Notes: generated from the sequence alone by a model not told the origin. A stretch of DNA of 60,261 nucleotides from an uncultured Gammaproteobacteria bacterium (GCA_913063505.1 CAJXYT010000004.1:1-60261); one strand, 5' to 3'; counted from the first letter of the stretch, positions 20,940 through 30,736 are shown. Made by a program: numbers and translations.

Positions 20940-21248
20940 ATGGCTACCAAAAAGAAAACTCGTAAAAAAGCTTCGAAGCGAAAAGTCGTGAAGAAGCAGA
21001 AAGTTGTTGCAAAGAAAAAAGTAGCGAAGAAGAAAGTTGTTAAGAAGAAAGCTAAAAAGAAAGTAGCTAAAAAGAAAGTAGCGAAGAAGAAAGTCGCTAA
21101 GAAGAAAGCTAAAAAGAAAGTAGCGAAGAAGAAAGTCGCTAAGAAGAAAGCTAAAAAGACAGTAGCGAAGAAGAAAGTCGCTAAGAAGAAAGTTGTTAAG
21201 AAGAAAGCTAAAAAGAAAGCTACGAAGCGGAAAGCTAAGAAAAAGTAG
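20940..21248 (+). CDS. Lysine-rich histone H1-like repeat protein (KKVAKKK repeats)
   Basis: MATKKKTRKKASKRKVV... then repeated KKVAKKKVAKKKAKK; ATG preceded by GGAG Shine-Dalgarno-like sequence. Confidence 0.85.
   Translation: MATKKKTRKKASKRKVVKKQKVVAKKKVAKKKVVKKKAKKKVAKKKVAKKKVAKKKAKKKVAKKKVAKKKAKKTVAKKKVAKKKVVKKKAKKKATKRKAKKK
21000..21235 (+). repeat. Short tandem coding repeats, near-pure purine (A/G) on the + strand
   Basis: Repeated units such as AAGAAAGTAGCGAAGAAGAAAGTCGCTAAGAAGAAAGCTAAA. Confidence 0.85.
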
Positions 21249-21290
21249 CTGACTGACCACTTCGGAAGAGCGTTCTTCCAAGGCAAAAGT

Positions 21291-21318
21291 AAAAGAGCTC
21301 GCTTCGGCGGGCTCTTTT
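21291..21318 (+). terminator. Rho-independent terminator of the histone-like gene
   Basis: AAAAGAGCTCGCTTCGGCGGGCTCTTTT hairpin ending in a T run. Confidence 0.8.
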
Positions 21319-21350
21319 CATTTGTGCTGGATCAATTATAGTAAGCAACT

Positions 21351-22010
21351 ATGGACGCATCTAATAAGAAGCGAAGTGCTGCGAAAGCGGCGATGAAATT
21401 TATCGAGCCCGGCATGACAGTCGGAGTCGGGACTGGTTCAACCGTCAATTTCTTGATCGAAATGTTGCCTGAGATACGAAACAAGATTAATCGCGTCGTT
21501 TCAAGCTCGAAAGCATCAACTTCCTTACTCGAGGCGCACGGGTTTACCGTTTCGACCCTCAATGAGGTCGGTGACTATGACATCTACATCGATGGAGCTG
21601 ACGAGAGCAATAAGCGATTGCAACTCATCAAGGGCGGCGGCGGCGCTTTAACACGCGAAAAGGTTTTGGCCTGTGCGGCGCGTAGATTTATTTGCATCAT
21701 TGATGACACTAAGTTGGTCAGGATGCTCGGGGGTTTCCCGCTACCGATAGAAGTATTGCCGATGGCCCAAGCGATGATTGCACGACACATGCTCAAAATG
21801 CGCGGGCAACCAATCTGGCGCGAAGGATTTATCACGGACAATGGCAACCACATCCTTGACATTCATGATCTGCAGATCTCCAACCCACTCGAGATGGAAG
21901 CCCGTATTAACAAAATACCAGGTGTAGTTACAGTCGGCATATTTGCTGATCAAGCTGCTGATATTCTCTTGATCGGTGGTGATGATGGCGTCAAAGAGAT
22001 TCGCACCTAG
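21351..22010 (+). CDS. rpiA: Ribose-5-phosphate isomerase A
   Basis: 'TVGVGTGSTVNFLIEML', 'DIYIDGADESNKRLQLIKGGGGALTREKVLA'. Confidence 0.96.
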   Translation: MDASNKKRSAAKAAMKFIEPGMTVGVGTGSTVNFLIEMLPEIRNKINRVVSSSKASTSLLEAHGFTVSTLNEVGDYDIYIDGADESNKRLQLIKGGGGALTREKVLACAARRFICIIDDTKLVRMLGGFPLPIEVLPMAQAMIARHMLKMRGQPIWREGFITDNGNHILDIHDLQISNPLEMEARINKIPGVVTVGIFADQAADILLIGGDDGVKEIRT

Positions 22011-22038
22011 GGGTCAGACAAATTCTTAGAATTTCGCC

Positions 22039-23316
22039 CTAATATTGAACTCGCTCGCAACGCGCACCCGGTCGCACGATGAGCATCTGCACGTCGCCAA
22101 TGACGCGCTCAGTAAAGGCGCTCTCGCAATAGCACAGATAGAACTCCCACATGCGTATGAACGCATCTGAATAACCAAGTTCACGCACTTCCCCGATGTG
22201 CGCAAAGAACCGGTCGTGCCAGTGCCGCAGAGTCGTCGCGTAATGCGGACCAATATCTTCAAGGTGTATGACACGCATATCAGTATTTTTGGTCATGCTA
22301 CGGGTCATATCAGTCACCGACGTCAAGCAACCACCAGGGAAAATGTAGCGCTTTATGAAATCGACGCTGGTCTTGTACTGATCGTAGCGCTGGTCAGCTA
22401 TCGTTATCGCCTGCAATAACATCTGTCCATCAGGCTTCAACAGCTCACAACATTTCTTGAAATAGGTGTCGTGATACTCGTGCCCGACCGCCTCAATCAT
22501 TTCGATCGATACGAGTTTGTCGAAGCGACCCTTGAGGTCGCGATAATCCTCGAAAAGAAGAGTAATCTTGTCCTGCAGCCCAGCATCACTGATCGCCTGT
22601 TTCGCATAGCTGTACTGCTGCTCGGAAATTGTGGTCGTCGTCACATGGCATCCGTATTTCCTAGCCGCGTGAATAGCGAATCCGCCCCACCCAGTGCCTA
22701 CCTCCAGAACAGAATCGGTCGTTGAAAGATCCAGCTTCCTGCAGATTCGATCGATTTTCTCGACCGCCGCTTCGTCGAGTGACGTATCTCGCGTACCGAA
22801 GTACGCACTTGAATACATCATCGTCGGATCGAGCCAAAGCTGATAGAACTCATTGCCAAGATCGTAGTGCGCAGCGATGTTTTTACTGCTGCCCTGCCGG
22901 GTATTCTTATTCAATGCATGAAATATCTTCTGCAGCGGCCTGCTGAGGCGCGCGAGACCTGAATCAATCTGCTCGAGAACATCCCGATTTCGAATCAAGA
23001 TACGCAGCGTTTCAGCGAGATCCTCAGAGGACCAATAACCGTTGATGTACGCCTCACCAGCGCCAATCGAACCTCCAAATGCAACATCACTGTAGAACTT
23101 TGGGTCAAGTACTCTTAGTTCCATGGGCAGCGGAAACTCTTCAGTCAAGTATCCGAACTTTGTTTCGCCTTCATCTTCGCTGACAACAATTTGGCCCGAC
23201 TGAAGATTGAGAAGCCGAGAAAGTACAAGGTTGCGCGCGATTTTATCGAGCCAGCCTCCTCGAACTGCCCGCATAGCAAACTTAGGTGAGTCCAGCGAAG
23301 CATTTCGTGTATTCAT
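22039..23316 (-). CDS. Cyclopropane-fatty-acyl-phospholipid synthase family SAM methyltransferase
   Basis: '[27 protein letters not shown]', '[33 protein letters not shown]'; start set at internal Met overlapping the DUF1365 stop. Confidence 0.93.
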   Translation of the reverse strand: MNTRNASLDSPKFAMRAVRGGWLDKIARNLVLSRLLNLQSGQIVVSEDEGETKFGYLTEEFPLPMELRVLDPKFYSDVAFGGSIGAGEAYINGYWSSEDLAETLRILIRNRDVLEQIDSGLARLSRPLQKIFHALNKNTRQGSSKNIAAHYDLGNEFYQLWLDPTMMYSSAYFGTRDTSLDEAAVEKIDRICRKLDLSTTDSVLEVGTGWGGFAIHAARKYGCHVTTTTISEQQYSYAKQAISDAGLQDKITLLFEDYRDLKGRFDKLVSIEMIEAVGHEYHDTYFKKCCELLKPDGQMLLQAITIADQRYDQYKTSVDFIKRYIFPGGCLTSVTDMTRSMTKNTDMRVIHLEDIGPHYATTLRHWHDRFFAHIGEVRELGYSDAFIRMWEFYLCYCESAFTERVIGDVQMLIVRPGARCERVQY

Positions 23317-24083
23317 CGAGCGATAGCCTCTTTCTTCTTTCTGGGATGCATATGAAGGGGCACACGCTTTACCCAAAGGCGCAGTGCTTCCCAGTAAATT
23401 GCGCCTGTAATCTTGAGCGTCATCAACGGAAACCTGACGAGTACACTGGTCAGCGACCAACCGTTGATGGCCTTTCGATGCAAAGACATGGAGGCGCTGA
23501 AAAAGCGCTCACCATGTTTCGAATTTGTCATGAAAACCGACAGCCGCTCGCCGGGCTCAGACAATACCCAGTGGTATTCGACTTCCATCGGGATAAAGGG
23601 CGATACATGCATTTTCTTTTTTGGTCGAAATTGCCAGGACTTCGATAACTTCGCAGCAGGCCTGCAGTCAAGCACATAGGTGTCGAGCTCGCCCCACGGT
23701 GTGTTGCTCACCTCCGATACGATATATGCGAGTGTCTCGCCGTCGGCAGAAAAACAATAGTAGAAGCTCACGGGATTAAAGCAGTAGCCAAAGTACGACA
23801 TGTTGGTTAGCAATCGAATCGGGCCGATCGGACGTTTTCCGATATCATTTTCAACAACATCGCGAACAGCATCCGCAAGCGGTTTATCGATCGACCCCAG
23901 GTGATTACGGCGCCGAAACCGCGCGAGAGCGGGCCGCACGGATGACCAAAAAAAGTGCTTTTCGAAAAGCGTCGGGAGCTCGTCGAGATCGAGATACATC
24001 ATGAACAGGCGGTACTTGAACCTGTGCATAGCTGGCGTTCTCCGGGTGTGTCTAACTCGCCCTTCGTATATGCAGCTTTCCAT
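23313..24083 (-). CDS. DUF1365 domain protein
   Basis: '[33 protein letters not shown]', '[15 protein letters not shown]', '[11 protein letters not shown]'. Confidence 0.93.
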   Translation of the reverse strand: MESCIYEGRVRHTRRTPAMHRFKYRLFMMYLDLDELPTLFEKHFFWSSVRPALARFRRRNHLGSIDKPLADAVRDVVENDIGKRPIGPIRLLTNMSYFGYCFNPVSFYYCFSADGETLAYIVSEVSNTPWGELDTYVLDCRPAAKLSKSWQFRPKKKMHVSPFIPMEVEYHWVLSEPGERLSVFMTNSKHGERFFSASMSLHRKAINGWSLTSVLVRFPLMTLKITGAIYWEALRLWVKRVPLHMHPRKKKEAIAR

Positions 24084-25326
24084 AAGATAGCCTCTCCTCA
24101 AAATGATTAAGCGCGTCAAGTGCGCTTACAACGCCATCTTCATGAAAACCGTTACGCCAATAGGCGCCGCAGTAAAACGTCCGCTCGCAGTTTATATTCA
24201 CCTGGCGGCTCTGCGCCGCGACCGACTTGCGTGAGTAAATTGGGTGCTCGTACTGCACGCGTCGGATGATCTTTGAGGGATCGATTTGCCGATCATCGTT
24301 CAATGTCAGCAAATACTGCCGCCGAGTTCTTAGCCTCTGCAGGATATTCATATTGTAAGTCACGGCAACATGACGCGACTGGTCTTGAGGAAAATGGTAG
24401 TTCCATGCAGCCCACGCCCGGCGTCGTCGCGGCATGAGAGAAACGTCGGTATGTAGAATTGCTTCGTTGGCTTGATAGCTAATATCACCAAGCACGCTGC
24501 GCTCATCGTACGAAGCGTCTTTGAGAAGGGAGAGCGCCTGATCGCTATGGCATGCAACGAAGACGCAGTCGAACGTCTCTGTGCCGCCGGCAGCCGTAGA
24601 TACTTGAACATGACCGTCGCTTCGACGTAGCGCCGTCACGGGGCAATTCAAGCGAATACGGTCCTTGTGACCTGCGACCAGCTTGCTTACATATTCCCGC
24701 GAGCCTCCCCTGATTACACGCCATTGTGGGCGGTCCTTTGTCTGCAGCAAACCATGATTAGCAAAGAATCGAGCCAGAAACCGGACGGGCATATCGAGAA
24801 CAGACAGCGGTTCCGCTGACCATATCGCCGCAGCCATGGGAACCAGATAATTGTCGATAAATTCGCGACTGTAGTCGTTCTTAAACAAATATCTGCCGAG
24901 TGTCTCCGATTCATCAAGATCCTCGACGTTCGGCAGCAATGTGCGATTGAATCGCAGTATATCGCTAATCATCCGATAGAAGCGCGGGCGCAGCAGGTTG
25001 CTACGCTGCGCGAACAGAGCGTTGAGGGTGGTTCCACAATACTCCAGCCCGCCATTATCGGCCTGGACGCTAAAACTCATTTCACTTGGCTGCGAATCCT
25101 GCCCAATTTCATCAAGTAACCCAATAAAATTGGGGTAAGTACGATCGTTAAAGACTATGAAGCCAGTGTCGATAGCGATGTTTCGGTCACCCTCCTGAAC
25201 GTCAACGGTATTCGTATGACCACCTACGTAAGACCCCGACTCAAACACCGTAATATCGTGCTCTTGACGCAGCGCATAGGCAGCGACATTACCCGCGATT
25301 CCGGTACCAATGATTGCTATATTCAT
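24052..25326 (-). CDS. FAD-dependent amine-oxidase-like oxidoreductase
   Basis: [43 protein letters not shown]; '[15 protein letters not shown]'. Confidence 0.92.
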   Translation of the reverse strand: MNIAIIGTGIAGNVAAYALRQEHDITVFESGSYVGGHTNTVDVQEGDRNIAIDTGFIVFNDRTYPNFIGLLDEIGQDSQPSEMSFSVQADNGGLEYCGTTLNALFAQRSNLLRPRFYRMISDILRFNRTLLPNVEDLDESETLGRYLFKNDYSREFIDNYLVPMAAAIWSAEPLSVLDMPVRFLARFFANHGLLQTKDRPQWRVIRGGSREYVSKLVAGHKDRIRLNCPVTALRRSDGHVQVSTAAGGTETFDCVFVACHSDQALSLLKDASYDERSVLGDISYQANEAILHTDVSLMPRRRRAWAAWNYHFPQDQSRHVAVTYNMNILQRLRTRRQYLLTLNDDRQIDPSKIIRRVQYEHPIYSRKSVAAQSRQVNINCERTFYCGAYWRNGFHEDGVVSALDALNHFEERLSYGKLHIRRAS

Positions 25327-25330
25327 GGCA

Positions 25331-25861
25331 TCACCAAAGCTGCGGAACACGCACTAGTTTTGACGTGTCATAGCCGATCGATTCAACAAATGACACGAGG
25401 CTCTCGTAATTAAGATCGGAGATCGTTGGTGTACGCGCCATAATCCAAACGAAATCACGGCTCTGCCGGCCGATAACTGTCGTTATATAATCTTCATCAA
25501 GGTAAACAATTCGATAGTCCGCCTTTACGGGCCACACGAAACGCATTCCCCAGCGAGCGTTTGACGGATCGTCCAGAACAAAGGCTTTCGGGTTGTACTC
25601 CTTAAGTTTTCCGTCGAAGCCGCCTTTTCTATAGGTAAAGTTCGTGGCGATCGTTCCATCGTCATTCAAACTGTAGGTCTCGACGGCGTTATGTGCACCT
25701 TTCTCGAGGAATGTCGGAATATTTGCGATGACGTACCACGGGCCCATGAAGCGCTCAATATCCACGTGCTCCACTGTCTTCATTTCAGGTCCTTTGACTG
25801 CACATCCAAAAAGGATGATGGCGGTAAATACAAGGAATAAAGTTCTCCGCCAAGCACGCAT
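25331..25861 (-). CDS. Lipocalin family outer-membrane lipoprotein (Blc-like)
   Basis: Lipobox IILFGCA; 'FMGPWYVIANIPTFLEKGAHNAVETYSL', 'WIMARTPTISDLNYESL'; start near 25861-25879 uncertain. Confidence 0.88.
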   Translation of the reverse strand: MRAWRRTLFLVFTAIILFGCAVKGPEMKTVEHVDIERFMGPWYVIANIPTFLEKGAHNAVETYSLNDDGTIATNFTYRKGGFDGKLKEYNPKAFVLDDPSNARWGMRFVWPVKADYRIVYLDEDYITTVIGRQSRDFVWIMARTPTISDLNYESLVSFVESIGYDTSKLVRVPQLW

Positions 25862-25961
25862 GTCAGGACAACTCATAGCGGATAATTTGTCCGCCCTTGG
25901 CAACTGATTTAAGCACCAACCATTCGTCATCTAACGAGTACCAGAGTGAGAAACCTGTACC

Positions 25962-26759
25962 TCATGACTCAGTACCCTTAACTGCATCCGAAGAGCGTCT
26001 CGGGCCGGGAAAGAATGCGTTCGTGCGGTGAATATACTCAGCGTACTTTGGGCGCCGATTGTTTATCGTCCTCTCAAGCATAGCCACTCCGGAAACCTTG
26101 AGTAGCAGTAGACTCATCAAGAGCGGCGATGTGATGCTCCACCAGCCGCCGGCTGCAACAGAAAACAGGAAGAAAGACCACCAAATACAGAAATCACCAA
26201 AGTAGTTGGGATGACGCGTATACCGCCACAGACCCGTGTCGAGGACTTTACCTACGCTATCTTTACGCGCTTTGAATCGTGAGAGTTGGTAGTCGCCGCC
26301 CGCCTCAAAGATAAAACCCACGAACCAAAAAGTCGCGGCAATAAGGTCAATCCAATTCAGTGCAGAGTCCGACGAAATAGCGGGAAGAAGCGGCAGCGCG
26401 ACCAACCACGCCAGCACACCCTGCAAACCGAACACGATATACAAGCTCTTAATGGCGAAACCGGGCTCGTTGTTGGCACGAATCGACTGGTAACGATGAT
26501 CTTCTTGTGCACCCCAGTTTCGCGCGGTGATATAGATCGACAATCGCAGTGCCCAGATCGTGACCAACGCCAGAACCATTAAGCCTCTAGCTGATAACGG
26601 CTGCGCTTGGATTGCAAAAATTACAGCGGCAATCAGGAAAAAAAGTGACCATAAACTGTCAACGAAGCTGACGTCCTTCTTGATTACACTAAGCAGCCAG
26701 CTGGCAGCGCTGACAGCGAGGATAGCAAGCAACGCAATAATATAAGGATGCTGAATCAT
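25962..26759 (-). CDS. DUF1295 membrane protein (steroid 5-alpha-reductase-like)
   Basis: Multi-TM; 'FVDSLWSLFF', 'LDTGLWRYTRHPNYFGDFCIWWSFF'. Confidence 0.9.
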   Translation of the reverse strand: MIQHPYIIALLAILAVSAASWLLSVIKKDVSFVDSLWSLFFLIAAVIFAIQAQPLSARGLMVLALVTIWALRLSIYITARNWGAQEDHRYQSIRANNEPGFAIKSLYIVFGLQGVLAWLVALPLLPAISSDSALNWIDLIAATFWFVGFIFEAGGDYQLSRFKARKDSVGKVLDTGLWRYTRHPNYFGDFCIWWSFFLFSVAAGGWWSITSPLLMSLLLLKVSGVAMLERTINNRRPKYAEYIHRTNAFFPGPRRSSDAVKGTES

Positions 26760-27304
26760 CGACTGCTCTCCGCAATCCAAACGCGACGTGGCCCCGGCAT
26801 GCCATCCAGACTCTGCGACAAACGCATAAGCAACGGCATGATTACTGCCCAACCGATCGCAAGCGCAATTAATGCGGCGATCTCGTCAATGAGAATGACG
26901 CTGCCGACCGCCTGCCCGCCAAGATAAGAAGCAGGGCCACCAATAAACCCGATCAGGACCGCGAGCCTTGTCTTGCCGCGCAGCCAACGCATGGATACGT
27001 TTAAGGTCGTCGCAAACAACATCCACATTGTAATTATCCAGTACGGCGCGAGATAGTCGCTAAAGACTCCGGCCGTGTAGCTAACCCAACCCGAGGCAAC
27101 GAGAAAACTATCGAAACTTGCCCCAATTAGCGCGCAGCTGAGAACCAGTAGGACTTCCTCAAACGGTCTTCGCGCGGCGCGCAGGTGCAGTGCCAATGCA
27201 ACCGAGACCGCGATCGGTCCGAGCCATGGCATTTGTGTGGCAGCACCAACAACAGACACTACCCAAGCAATCTTGAAGGCTAACAAATTGGCTAGAAGTA
27301 ACAT
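26756..27304 (-). CDS. DUF2878 family membrane protein
   Basis: 182 aa multi-TM protein in lipid cluster; 'LLANLLAFKIAWVVSVVGAA', 'APYWIITMWMLFATTLNVSMRWL'. Confidence 0.75.
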   Translation of the reverse strand: MLLLANLLAFKIAWVVSVVGAATQMPWLGPIAVSVALALHLRAARRPFEEVLLVLSCALIGASFDSFLVASGWVSYTAGVFSDYLAPYWIITMWMLFATTLNVSMRWLRGKTRLAVLIGFIGGPASYLGGQAVGSVILIDEIAALIALAIGWAVIMPLLMRLSQSLDGMPGPRRVWIAESSR

Positions 27305-27305
27305 G

Positions 27306-28355
27306 TCAGGTAGTCACTCTGTCGAACAGATAGTGTCCGACATACCACTCGCGACCTTCGTCGTAATCGAACAGCTCAGCACACGCCATGAAGAAAATTC
27401 GCCAGCGCTGCCACCACAGTGAAGCATTGGCGTCGCCATAACAGCCAACTAGGACCGACATAATCGCATCTTTACTCTGATCCATGTTGTGCAGCCAAGC
27501 GTTGCATGTCTTGGCGTAATGTTGGCCGTTCCAATGCCAGCGTTCCGCGATGCTCAGATTTTCGGCGAAGCGTAATGGCAAATCGGCACTCGGCATGATT
27601 CCACCACTAAAAAAGTAACGGCTCATCCAGTCACCCGGCCCCTTGTCGATGTACTCATAGGGCGTCGTGCGGTGACAAAAAACATGCATGAAAAAGTGGC
27701 CGTCAGGCAGCAACCAATCATTAATACGCCGAAACAGTTCGCCATAGTTATGCATATGCTCGAACATTTCGATCGAGACTACGCGATCGAATTGTTTGTC
27801 AGTTTTGAAGTCGTTCATGTCGCAGACTATGACTTCGATATTTTGAATTGATCGCTCACTTGCTTTTTTTAGAATAAAATCGCGTTGGGAAGCGGAGTTG
27901 GAAACTGACGTAACAAATCCGTTGGGGAAATGCTCTGCGATCCAAAGTGACAACGATCCCCAACCGCAACCAAGATCCAGAACCTGCATACCGTCCTCGA
28001 TGCCTGCTCGTTTCACGCTCAATTCAAGAGCGGCTACTTCGGCCTCCGAAAGGTTGCTGGCATTATCTGGCCAATAGCAGCAGCTGTATTTCAGGTGGTC
28101 TCCCATCACATGGGCGAAAAACTCCGCAGGTACTTCGTAGTGCTGTTCATTAGCGATTTCAGACAACAGCGCGATAGGCGACTTGTTCATCATTGCGACA
28201 AAACGATTTGTCGCCTTAGCGGCGTACTCGACATCACCCGAATGGATTTCTTTGCGTTTGGTTTCGAGTAGGCGTCGGATTCCGGCACGAATCACGATGT
28301 CGGGTACAAGGCCCGATTCAGTCCAGCTGACGGCTTTTGCAGTTATGGCGTTCAT
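27306..28355 (-). CDS. Second cyclopropane-synthase/coclaurine-N-methyltransferase-like SAM methyltransferase
   Basis: 'HLKYSCCYWPDNASNLSEAE', 'MQVLDLGCGWGSLSLWIAEHFP', 'FDRVVSIEMFEHMHNYGELF'. Confidence 0.9.
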   Translation of the reverse strand: MNAITAKAVSWTESGLVPDIVIRAGIRRLLETKRKEIHSGDVEYAAKATNRFVAMMNKSPIALLSEIANEQHYEVPAEFFAHVMGDHLKYSCCYWPDNASNLSEAEVAALELSVKRAGIEDGMQVLDLGCGWGSLSLWIAEHFPNGFVTSVSNSASQRDFILKKASERSIQNIEVIVCDMNDFKTDKQFDRVVSIEMFEHMHNYGELFRRINDWLLPDGHFFMHVFCHRTTPYEYIDKGPGDWMSRYFFSGGIMPSADLPLRFAENLSIAERWHWNGQHYAKTCNAWLHNMDQSKDAIMSVLVGCYGDANASLWWQRWRIFFMACAELFDYDEGREWYVGHYLFDRVTT

Positions 28356-28423
28356 GGCGTCCTCGAAAATTCTTCAGGAGGCAATATAGGGGCTGCATTT
28401 GCGGCCAACAATGGTATGTAGTG

Positions 28424-28446
28424 CTTTGTTACATTTGCTTACAAAG
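28424..28446 (-). promoter_or_regulatory. Candidate response-regulator binding site upstream of the methyltransferase operon
   Basis: Minus strand CTTTGTAAGCAAATGTAACAAAG: TGTAA repeated with 10-bp spacing, within CTTTGT/ACAAAG dyad; 70-90 bp upstream of the 28355 ATG. Confidence 0.4.
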
Positions 28447-28510
28447 TGTCAAAATTCAGTAAACTATAACCACGCCATTACTGGGCTTGAGCCATTTTCG
28501 ATATGGTCGG

Positions 28511-29860
28511 TCAACCTTCTCGATCAATCAGAGGTATGCGAATCTCAAAACTCGCGCCTTGATTATCGCTATCGAGCAATATCAGCGAACCACCATGCGC
28601 CGTAGCCACCAAGGTAGCTAAATACAAACCAAGGCCAGTACCACCGGACTCACGCGCACGCGATCCATCGCTCCTGTAGAACGGCTCGCCGATATGCTCA
28701 GCTTGATTCTGCGACAAACCGGAGCCGTAATCCCTGATTACCATTACCAGGTCCTGGCCTATCGTTGAAATCGTCAGCTCTATCAAACCGTCTTCCGGTT
28801 TTGAGTATCGCAACGCGTTACTGATCAGATTCTTCAGGAGCAATGTAATCCGTGCTTCATCGATATAAGCGCAGATCGGTTCAGTTGGCATTGTGACGCT
28901 TATGCGGTCAGTCTCTCTGGCAAAAAAATCATCGAGTAGTTCGTTGATTAGATCACTAACAACTACATCCGTTCTAGATAATTGTGCGTGCCGGCTATTA
29001 AGTCGCTCAGCTTCGAGCAGCGAAACTACGATCTTCTCCATCTCGACGATTTCAGCTTTCAGACTCTCAACATTTTTCTCATCATCGACAAATTCGAGGG
29101 TTAAGCGCATCCTTGAGAGCGGAGTGCGTAATTCGTGGCTGATACCAAGCAAGAGCGCTCGTTTCGCGTCAAGCATTCTCTCTACATCGCCAGCCATCTT
29201 ATTAATATCCGTTGCCAGATCACCAAGTTGATCGGGACGAGTTTTCAAAATACGAAAATCAAAATTACCCTGGCCGATGTGTTCGGCTCCCCGACCAATC
29301 GTTTGGATTGGCCGAAATAACCACGTAATGGCGGCGTAGGCCAGCAGTAAAAAGGACAGGCCCATGCCCAGAATCAACGGTATAAGGGCTGGTCCATTGG
29401 GCACGTCCGAAATTCTTGGCGTCGAGACAACGATTTCGTAACCGCCCTGTCGCATACGAAGAAAATCGTGGTCGTCCAAGTTCGAAAAATCAACGCCCTG
29501 AAGCTCATCAACCCAAGCGCGGCGATCGTCACTAAACCAGGGACTGGACGCGAATTCGAGTTGCTCTAGTCTTGGAAATGCCGGATCGGATGCCCAATCG
29601 ATATCCGGACCCAGAATTCGAATGTCCACCGGGACTTTTTTTGTAATAGCTATCGCACGGTCAATGCGCGGTGGAACACCGATATCTTCGCGGACATAAC
29701 TAACGTGCAACGACAGGTGCCCACTGATCAGTCCACGAATCTCATCACTATTGTAAAAACGCTGTATTGCCTTAAACGTGCCAAATACAAACAATCCGCC
29801 CAATACGATGAATATTATCAAAAGGCGAAATGACAGTGAGCGCGAAAGACGGTTAAACAT
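28511..29860 (-). CDS. Sensor histidine kinase (EnvZ-like, HAMP + HisKA + HATPase)
   Basis: 'LLLGISHELRTPLSRMRLTLEFV' H-box; 'LLKNLISNALRYSKP' N-box; 'GTGLGLYLATLVATAHGG' G-box. Confidence 0.95.
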   Translation of the reverse strand: MFNRLSRSLSFRLLIIFIVLGGLFVFGTFKAIQRFYNSDEIRGLISGHLSLHVSYVREDIGVPPRIDRAIAITKKVPVDIRILGPDIDWASDPAFPRLEQLEFASSPWFSDDRRAWVDELQGVDFSNLDDHDFLRMRQGGYEIVVSTPRISDVPNGPALIPLILGMGLSFLLLAYAAITWLFRPIQTIGRGAEHIGQGNFDFRILKTRPDQLGDLATDINKMAGDVERMLDAKRALLLGISHELRTPLSRMRLTLEFVDDEKNVESLKAEIVEMEKIVVSLLEAERLNSRHAQLSRTDVVVSDLINELLDDFFARETDRISVTMPTEPICAYIDEARITLLLKNLISNALRYSKPEDGLIELTISTIGQDLVMVIRDYGSGLSQNQAEHIGEPFYRSDGSRARESGGTGLGLYLATLVATAHGGSLILLDSDNQGASFEIRIPLIDREG

Positions 29861-30548
29861 CTGTCAGTGGCGCGCACACAAACGAGTAGCCTCGGCCCCA
29901 CACCGTCTGAATGAAGCGGGCCGGTTTAATCGAATCGCCGAGCTTCTGGCGCAGGCGGCTCACCATGATGTCAACGGATCTCGTCAGGATCGCTGCATCG
30001 ATTCCCCGCAGTTCGCTCAAAATATCGTCTCGTGAAAGCTTTCGTCCATGCCTTCGAGCCAGAATCAGCAATAGTTCATACTCCATCGAGGTCAAGTCGA
30101 TAGAGCTTTCGTCAACACAAACAGTCCGGGATTCAGTATCGATTGACAAGCCCTCAAAGTTCAACTCCCCTGTCATTGAGTCTGTAAGCGCAGCTCGGCG
30201 CAGTGTCGCTTGCACCCGCGCGACCAGTTCTCGCGGCTCGAATGGCTTGCCAATATAATCATCAGCTCCCAGCTCCAGGCCCGTCACGCGGTCGATTACA
30301 TCTCCACGTGCAGTGAGCATGATAATCGGAATATTATTCGTCTTGCGTACCTCGCGGCAGATCTCGAAGCCGTCTTTGCCTGGCAACATGACATCCAGCA
30401 ATAGCAAATCCGGCTCTTCCCGGAACAGCTTTTTGAATCCATCAACGGAGTTATACGCACAAACAAGATTGATCCCGAAGCGCTTGAAATAAGCCCGCAT
30501 CAAGTCTGAGTGTTTCCGATCGTCGTCTATTAAGAGAACCTTGACCAT
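29853..30548 (-). CDS. OmpR/PhoB-family response regulator
   Basis: MVKVLLIDDDRKHSDLMRAYF...'LLLLDVMLPGKDGFEICREVR'; C-terminal winged helix. Confidence 0.95.
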   Translation of the reverse strand: MVKVLLIDDDRKHSDLMRAYFKRFGINLVCAYNSVDGFKKLFREEPDLLLLDVMLPGKDGFEICREVRKTNNIPIIMLTARGDVIDRVTGLELGADDYIGKPFEPRELVARVQATLRRAALTDSMTGELNFEGLSIDTESRTVCVDESSIDLTSMEYELLLILARRHGRKLSRDDILSELRGIDAAILTRSVDIMVSRLRQKLGDSIKPARFIQTVWGRGYSFVCAPLTDV

Positions 30549-30602
30549 GGCGCGATGATAGCGCTTGTCAGGCAGATAATCGCGATGCATCGTCCATTCG
30601 AT

Positions 30603-30638
30603 ACAAGAAGAGGGCCCCTTCAGGGGCCCTCTTCTTGT
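30603..30638. terminator. Strong hairpin terminator downstream of tRNA-Gln (potentially bidirectional)
   Basis: Perfect 16-bp stem: ACAAGAAGAGGGCCCC-TTCA-GGGGCCCTCTTCTTGT. Confidence 0.8.
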
Positions 30639-30639
30639 T

Positions 30640-30713
30640 TGGCTGGGGGAGAGGGATTCGAACCCCCGTTGGCGGAGTCAGAGTCCGCAGTCCTACCACT
30701 AGACGATCCCCCA
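30640..30713 (-). tRNA. tRNA-Gln (CTG anticodon), CCA encoded
   Basis: Minus strand TGGGGGATCGTCTAGTGGTAGGACTGCGGACTCTGACTCCGCCAACGGGGGTTCGAATCCCTCTCCCCCAGCCA; anticodon loop CTCTGAC. Confidence 0.93.
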
Positions 30714-30736
30714 ATAAAGGATCGCAGTAAGCGCGT

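Noticed and set aside
21000-21235. CRISPR-like short repeats
   Set aside because: Repeats are in-frame Lys/Ala/Val codons with no unique spacers, not a CRISPR array.
20858-21286. Long Phe/Leu-rich minus-strand ORFs (also 20877..21281)
   Set aside because: Antisense translations of the polypurine Lys-repeat gene; low complexity, and the + strand ORF has a ribosome-binding site and terminator.
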